A stretch of 64,000 bases of DNA, taken from the NCBI RefSeq assembly GCF_000374165.1, contig NZ_KB893728.1, positions 62,001 to 126,000 of the forward strand, given 5' to 3'. This DNA comes from Parafrankia elaeagni (GTDB lineage Bacteria; Actinomycetota; Actinomycetes; Frankiales; Frankiaceae). Made by a program: the position numbers and the translations under genes. Position 1 is the stretch's first letter. Every line of letters begins with the position of its first letter. Below the pieces are notes generated by a model. It saw only the letters and a program-made list of their open reading frames with translations. It ran no database searches and had not been told where the DNA came from. This document shows, one piece after another, positions 51,023 through 64,000 of this stretch.

Positions 51023-52156
51023 TCAGTCGCTGCCTCTCCTTCCCGAGGAGGGATGGGTGGTGAGCCGTCCGGCGGATCCGGCGGGACGGGCCTGGTCGTA
51101 CGGGGTCCGTGATCCGGGGATCCGCCCCGGCCGGGGCGGACGGGAGCGGGGCAGCACCCCGAGCACCGTCACGCCGACACCCCGGGTGCGCAAAGCACGC
51201 ACCATGGTCGCCAGCGGTGCGTCGGCGATGTCACCGGTGCACTCGACCAGGAGGTAGTGCGATCCCAGCGCTGTTCCAGTCGGCCGGGACTCGAACCGCA
51301 GCAGTCGCGTTCCCGCGTCGGCAAGCGGGGTGAGCAGATCCCACAGCGAACCGTCGCCGTGGTGGGCCGGGACGCATGCCAGCAGCGTGCGGGCCGACGG
51401 GGCGCCGCTGCGGTCCGGGCTCGGCCCCGGCCCGGTCCGGCCCCGCGGGGACGGCCCACAGCCCACCACGACGAACCGCGTCTCCGCGCCGGGCACGTCG
51501 TCGATGTCGACCGCGAGTTCGACGACACCAGGGACCAGCGCACCGGCGGCGCCGGCCCCGACGGCGGCCGTCCGTCCCGAAAGGTCCGCGACGACCCGGC
51601 TGAGCCCGGCGGCCGTGGAGTCCACCGGCACTGCCAGCGCGCCGGGCGCGTGCCGGCTGAGCCAGCCGCGGCACTGGCTCAGCGCGTGGGGATGGGAGAC
51701 CACGGTGGTCAGGGTGGCCAGGTCGGTCGCGGGCCGGCCGAACAGGTGCAGGCGAACGGTCAGCGCGAGGTCGCGGCGCAGTGTCAGGCCCTGGCCTGCG
51801 CCGGCCAGCTGGACCAGGGTGTCGACGGTGCCGCCCACCAGGCCTGCCGCCGAGTTCTCCCACGGGACGATGCCTTCGGCGACCACACCCTGGGCGACCG
51901 CGTCCAGTACCCGGTCGCCGGACGACAGCGGCACGTGGGGCCTGCGGGCCAGCTCGGGGTCCCGCAACAGGGCCAGATGGGTGAAGGTGCCAGCGGGACC
52001 GAGATAGCCGACCGAGCCGGCATCGTCGGCGGCGGTCGGTTCGTCGGTGGCTGGTTCGGCGTCGGCGTCGGCGGCGGTCGGTTCGGGGCTGGGCTCAGCG
52101 CCCGTCCAGCGATCTGTCCAGTTCGGTCCGGAGGATTGTCTGGAAGCGAGCGACAT
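51023..52156 (-). CDS. pheA: Prephenate dehydratase family protein with ACT domain
   Basis: A 377-residue protein. The catalytic domain (about 48-230) has GYLGPAGTFTHLALL, VPWENSAAGLVGGTVDTL, SHPHALSQCRGWL and the catalytic TRF motif (AETRFVVVG). An ACT domain (about 265-335: GSLWDLLTPLADAGTRLLRF; HYLLVECTGD) should bind Phe. It makes phenylpyruvate from prephenate. Several positions differ from the usual form (the family normally has ENSVEG-S-GAT), and N- and C-terminal tails are long and disordered, so it may be a secondary copy serving specialised metabolism. ATG 52156 has only weak GGGA upstream. Confidence 0.83.
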   Translation of the reverse strand: MSLASRQSSGPNWTDRWTGAEPSPEPTAADADAEPATDEPTAADDAGSVGYLGPAGTFTHLALLRDPELARRPHVPLSSGDRVLDAVAQGVVAEGIVPWENSAAGLVGGTVDTLVQLAGAGQGLTLRRDLALTVRLHLFGRPATDLATLTTVVSHPHALSQCRGWLSRHAPGALAVPVDSTAAGLSRVVADLSGRTAAVGAGAAGALVPGVVELAVDIDDVPGAETRFVVVGCGPSPRGRTGPGPSPDRSGAPSARTLLACVPAHHGDGSLWDLLTPLADAGTRLLRFESRPTGTALGSHYLLVECTGDIADAPLATMVRALRTRGVGVTVLGVLPRSRPPRPGRIPGSRTPYDQARPAGSAGRLTTHPSSGRRGSD

Positions 52157-53235
52157 GCTGCGGTCCCATCAGTGTCTGGAGCTCGCCGGAACATCCACAT
52201 AGCGGTTTCCCCGCCGGGTGAACCCGTCCTGTTTCCGGAGCTGGTCGGGCGGCCCGTCCTCCTTGGTTCCGGCCAATGGGATCGCGTAGAAGACGGTGAG
52301 CGCCCCGACGTTCCCGGAAGGTTCGTAGAATGCCCTGTCGTGAGCAGCGACTGGGCAGGGGACACCCACACGGTGAACCCGGCAAGATCAAGCTCGAGTG
52401 CGGCCATCCGACCCTCGAGGGCGTGGAGACAGGAGCCTGCAGCTGCTCGTCGAGGCGCGGTGGACGCAGCTGGGCGAGGAGTTCCGCTGCTGTTCCCCGG
52501 TGATGAGCGACAGAGGAGAAGCGAGATCGACGCGGACAGGGACAGTGGATCCATGCGCATGTGACGCCACCCGGATACCGGATTCCGGGGTGCTGCGTCA
52601 GATCGGAATGTGCAACCATGGCGGCCGCCTGCGGTGACATAGTCCTGCGGCGGATGGCGGGCGCATGATTTCTGGTGCGCTGGTGGCGTGAACGGAAGGT
52701 TGCTTCGCCCTCGACCGGGATGGGGAAGGGGTTTTGTCGCATCTCAGGTGTCGTTCGGCCGCACTGTGATCGACCGCTTCGTCCGAAGGATAGGCGTGTG
52801 TCCGCGCTCATGGGAAGAAGCCCGCCATGGTGACGGAAGCCACATGTGGTCCGCCGGGTTTCTGCTCTCCGGGTCTGGTAAAGAGTGTGGATGCCCGCGG
52901 CCGGGATGCTTTTGTGGTGGACCGGTCGCCGTAGCGCCTGCCGGTTTTCGGCCAGGCGGTCGACGTCGTGCCAGGAAGAGGCGGCGGGCGGACCCGGAAT
53001 TCAAGATGCCGGAATGTGGCCAGCGCCGGTCACGGCACTGGATCGCAGCCGCCTTGGCAACCGCGTCCAACGTCGCGGCCAGGGATTCGGTGGCCTTCTC
53101 CCGGAAACCGGTGAGCCGCGGGACGTGCGCGGACCTGGTCAGCTCGGCGTGTCAGAGGCCCAGCTCACCGAGCAGCCGGCCGAGTAACCCGCGGCCGGCT
53201 GCTCGGTGAGCTGGGCCGGACGGGAGCATGGTGGA
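52157..53235. other. Non-coding region of about 1.1 kb
   Basis: I see no gene with recognisable motifs on either strand. Open frames exist (for example minus 52169-52369 and 52744-53070, plus 52885-53187) but none has a good start signal or family match. Some may be decayed genes beyond recognition. A very long inverted repeat ends the region at 53157-53217. Confidence 0.45.
53157..53217. terminator. 26-base perfect inverted repeat (hairpin)
   Basis: Arms 53157-53182 and 53192-53217 are perfectly complementary over 26 bases with a 9-base loop (AGTAACCCG). It is the longest perfect hairpin I noticed in the window, 18 bases before the DUF4184 start. It could end upstream transcription, insulate the next gene, or be an attenuator; no clear gene on the plus strand ends just before it. 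Confidence 0.5.
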
Positions 53236-53964
53236 ATGCCCTTCACGCTCAGCCACCCGGCCGCGGTGCTGCCGCTGCGGCGCCTCGGCATGCCGATGAG
53301 CGCGATGGCCATCGGGTCGATGGTTCCGGACGTGCCGGTGTTCAGCGCGGACCCGGGCCTGTACAGGTTCACCCACAGCGCGCTCGGCATCGTGACCGCC
53401 GCGCCGGCCTTCACACTGGTTGCGCTCGCAGCGTGGTTCCTCCTGGCGCGGGACGCCCTGGTCGATCTCGCTCCGGATGCGATCCGGCGGCGGCTGGCGC
53501 CACGGGCGCGGCTGACGGGCCGGCAGTGGCTGTCGGCCCCCGCCGGTGCGGCGGTGGGGGCGGCGACCCACGTCGGGTGGGACGTCTTCACCCACAGCAA
53601 CAGGTGGGGTGTCCGCCAGGTTGCCTGGCTAAGCGACCAGCACGGCCCCATGCCCGGTTACCGGTGGTTGCAGTACGGCTCCAGCGTCGTCGGGCTGGTG
53701 ATCCTCGTGCTCGCCGTCGCGGCCTACCTGCGGGCACAGCCGGTCGGGCCGCGCCTACCGCGGCGGCACCCGCTGATGGCCGTGATTCTCCCGGCGGCCC
53801 TCGCGGCCGCCACTGCCGCCGGCGCCGCCGTGGCCCTGGCCCACGCACCGGACGGACTGCACGCAGCCGTGTTCCACGGCGCCGTCGCCTCCGTGACGAC
53901 GGCGACGGTGGCGCTGGTGCTCGTCGCCAGCGGCTGGCGGCTCACGACGCGCCGCCCCGGCTGA
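53236..53964 (+). CDS. DUF4184-family membrane protein
   Basis: A 242-residue protein with about five to six hydrophobic segments. It begins MPFTLSHPAAVLPLRRLGMP, the diagnostic start of DUF4184 proteins, and retains conserved polar residues in MVPDVPVF, THSALG and HVGWDVFTHSN, reminiscent of membrane metal-dependent hydrolases. Function is unknown. ATG 53236 matches the family start; an upstream frame to 53206 lies in the hairpin. It stands alone before the NRPS cluster. Confidence 0.82.
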   Translation: MPFTLSHPAAVLPLRRLGMPMSAMAIGSMVPDVPVFSADPGLYRFTHSALGIVTAAPAFTLVALAAWFLLARDALVDLAPDAIRRRLAPRARLTGRQWLSAPAGAAVGAATHVGWDVFTHSNRWGVRQVAWLSDQHGPMPGYRWLQYGSSVVGLVILVLAVAAYLRAQPVGPRLPRRHPLMAVILPAALAAATAAGAAVALAHAPDGLHAAVFHGAVASVTTATVALVLVASGWRLTTRRPG

Positions 53965-54193
53965 CGTCCGCGATGCGGCTGGCCGGAGTCCGGTGGCTGG
54001 CCATCAGCTGACTGCTTATCGGGCGAGACGAATACCCGATGAACAGGCGGTGATGCCGCGTTCGGGAGGGCGTGCGCCGGGTCATTCTGACTCCGGATGC
54101 GACGTTTTGTGGCGGGTTGCCCGCTCTGCGGCGCAGGCGGATCAGGGGTAGGACCCGCCGGGCTCAGCCGCGTAGGTGAAGCGAGAGGCTCAG

Positions 54194-55522
54194 GTGACAA
54201 CGATGTCAACACCCGGGATGTCCCATGCCCGGGACCGCGCGGGTGAACTGTCCCGCGTCGCCGACTGGCAGCGGATCTACGACACCCTCTACGCGGCCGC
54301 AGGCACGGATGGCGACGACTTCACCGGCTGGACGAGCAGCTACGACGGAACGCCGATCCCGGTGGCGCAGATGCGGGAGTGGTGCGACACCACCGCGTCG
54401 CTGGTACTGAGCCTGCGCCCCCGTCGGGTGCTCGAGGTGGGTGTGGGCACCGGTCTGCTCCTGCGTCGGATCGCCCCGCAGGTGGAGCACTACCTGGGCA
54501 TCGACCTGTCCGCCGTCGTGGTCGACGCTCTGCGTGCCCGCGTCGACGCCGACCCGGTACTGGCGAGCCGGACGACGGTGCGCTGCCTGGCGGCGCACGA
54601 CCTGGGGGCGGTCGGGGCCGAGGTCGGGGCCGGGGCCGCCACGGCGGACCGCGGGCCGCTGTTCGACACCGTCATCCTGAACTCGGTGGTGCAGTACTTC
54701 CCCAGCCTGGACTACTTCCACGGTGTGCTCGGCGGGCTGCTTGACCTGGTGGCCCCGGGCGGCCGGATCTTTCTCGGGGACCTGCGCAACCCCCGGCTCG
54801 CCGACTGCCTGCGCACGGCGGTGGCGCTGCGCCGCGCCGCGCCGGGGTCCACCGGTACGCAGATCGCCCAGGCGGTGGCGACCGCCGCCGAGCGGGAGCG
54901 TGAACTGCTGATCGACCCCGACCTGATCACCCCGGCCGGCCTCCCACCGGTACTCGCGGACCGGATCGCCGCGGCGGACGTGCGGGTCAAGCGCGGACGA
55001 GCCGACAACGAGCTCACCCGCTACCGCTACGACGTGGTGCTGACCACCTGCCCGGCCCCGGCCGGCACCAGCCTCCGCGGAACAGCATCGGCTGGCGGCG
55101 GGGCGCTCCTGCCGCCGGCCGTGGAGGCCCCGGCTCTGGAATGGGGCTGGGAGGTCGACAGCCTCGACGAGCTTGCCGGACACCTGGCCGCGCACCGGCC
55201 GGACCGGCTGCGGGTACTGGGCGTTCCCCACGCCCGGCTGTTCCCGGAACTGGCGGCCATGCGCGCACTCGCCGCGGGTGCCGGTGCGGCGGCGGCCCGC
55301 GCCGTGCTCGACGACCCCCTGCCCAGGTCGGTCCCGGGAGTGGAGGACCTCGCCGCTCTCGGCGCGGCCCACGGCTACGACGTCGTCCCCACCTTCTCCC
55401 CCGACGGCGGCGACGGTGATCTCGATGTGCTCTTCCGGGCTGCCGCTTCCCCTGACCCCGACCATCGCTGGCCGACGAACGGGGTCGACGACCCCGCCGC
55501 GGACCGGCGGGCGAGGACCTGA
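54194..55522 (+). CDS. Free-standing NRPS-type SAM methyltransferase
   Basis: A 442-residue protein that matches the methyltransferase domain normally inserted inside NRPS adenylation domains. N-terminal part: WQRIYDTLYAAAG, then SAM motif I VLEVGVGTGLLLRRIA, YLGIDLSAVVV and FDTVILNSVVQYFPSLDYF, VAPGGRIFLGDLRN. The C-terminal extension (LTRYRYDVVL; PDRLRVLGVPHARLFPELAA; DLAALGAAHGYDV) also follows embedded domains. It should N- or C-methylate a carrier-bound intermediate. GTG 54194 has GAGAGG 5 bases upstream; GTG 54176 and ATG 54203 are alternatives. The NRPS starts 3 bases after its stop, so they are co-translated. Confidence 0.85.
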   Translation: MTTMSTPGMSHARDRAGELSRVADWQRIYDTLYAAAGTDGDDFTGWTSSYDGTPIPVAQMREWCDTTASLVLSLRPRRVLEVGVGTGLLLRRIAPQVEHYLGIDLSAVVVDALRARVDADPVLASRTTVRCLAAHDLGAVGAEVGAGAATADRGPLFDTVILNSVVQYFPSLDYFHGVLGGLLDLVAPGGRIFLGDLRNPRLADCLRTAVALRRAAPGSTGTQIAQAVATAAERERELLIDPDLITPAGLPPVLADRIAAADVRVKRGRADNELTRYRYDVVLTTCPAPAGTSLRGTASAGGGALLPPAVEAPALEWGWEVDSLDELAGHLAAHRPDRLRVLGVPHARLFPELAAMRALAAGAGAAAARAVLDDPLPRSVPGVEDLAALGAAHGYDVVPTFSPDGGDGDLDVLFRAAASPDPDHRWPTNGVDDPAADRRART

Positions 55523-55525
55523 CCA

Positions 55526-64000
<8,475 letters not shown>

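Overview
The window is very GC-rich, with G or C at almost every third codon position, frequent GTG starts and dense overlapping operons. Gene content (branched-chain amino-acid ABC operon, cytochrome P450, acyl-CoA ligase, many SDR enzymes, several Ser/Thr kinases, LivK- and DppA-type lipoproteins, a modular NRPS, an IS701 transposase) points to a filamentous actinomycete. Frankia or a close relative is my best guess; this is an inference from style, since no rRNA or other marker is present.

Layout. 1-3427: an RpiR-type regulator followed by a metallophosphoesterase/beta-propeller protein and the start of a coupled gene. 3795-5051: an IS701 transposase. 5179-10580: a livFGHMK transport operon on the minus strand. 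11492-16386: P450, sulfotransferase and SDR genes with a divergent LysR regulator, plus two decayed genes, one of them a CysQ-type PAP phosphatase beside the sulfotransferase. 16446-22767: two alpha/beta hydrolases and an acyl-CoA ligase.

22781-35083 is the most unusual block. A six-gene minus-strand operon with overlapping or nearly abutting genes encodes a Ser/Thr kinase, a J-domain-like zinc-ribbon membrane protein, a GrpE-like protein, an Hsp70, a TPR/OmpA-like membrane protein and a second membrane protein. Divergent from it lie a kinase-TPR protein and an unrecognised membrane protein. It looks like a membrane-associated, kinase-linked Hsp70 machine.

35370-44552 mixes regulators, a hydrolase, a 1-Cys peroxiredoxin, a degenerate M48-like membrane protein, three more deletion-scarred gene remnants, a one-piece TetR-SDR fusion and an orphan peptide-type binding lipoprotein. 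44759-53964 carries a 2-hydroxyacid dehydrogenase, HtpG, a DHA2 exporter with a divergent XRE regulator, a prephenate dehydratase and a DUF4184 membrane protein.

54194-64000 begins an NRPS cluster: a free-standing copy of an NRPS-type methyltransferase domain, then a large synthetase (C-A-T-C-A-T-C, cut by the window end) whose adenylation pocket residues read as glycine then serine. The EntF-like first condensation domain makes a catecholate-type siderophore plausible but unproven.

Two themes recur. Five gene remnants have lost internal or 5' parts, and many coding regions carry in-frame short tandem repeats. I saw no tRNA, rRNA or CRISPR array.
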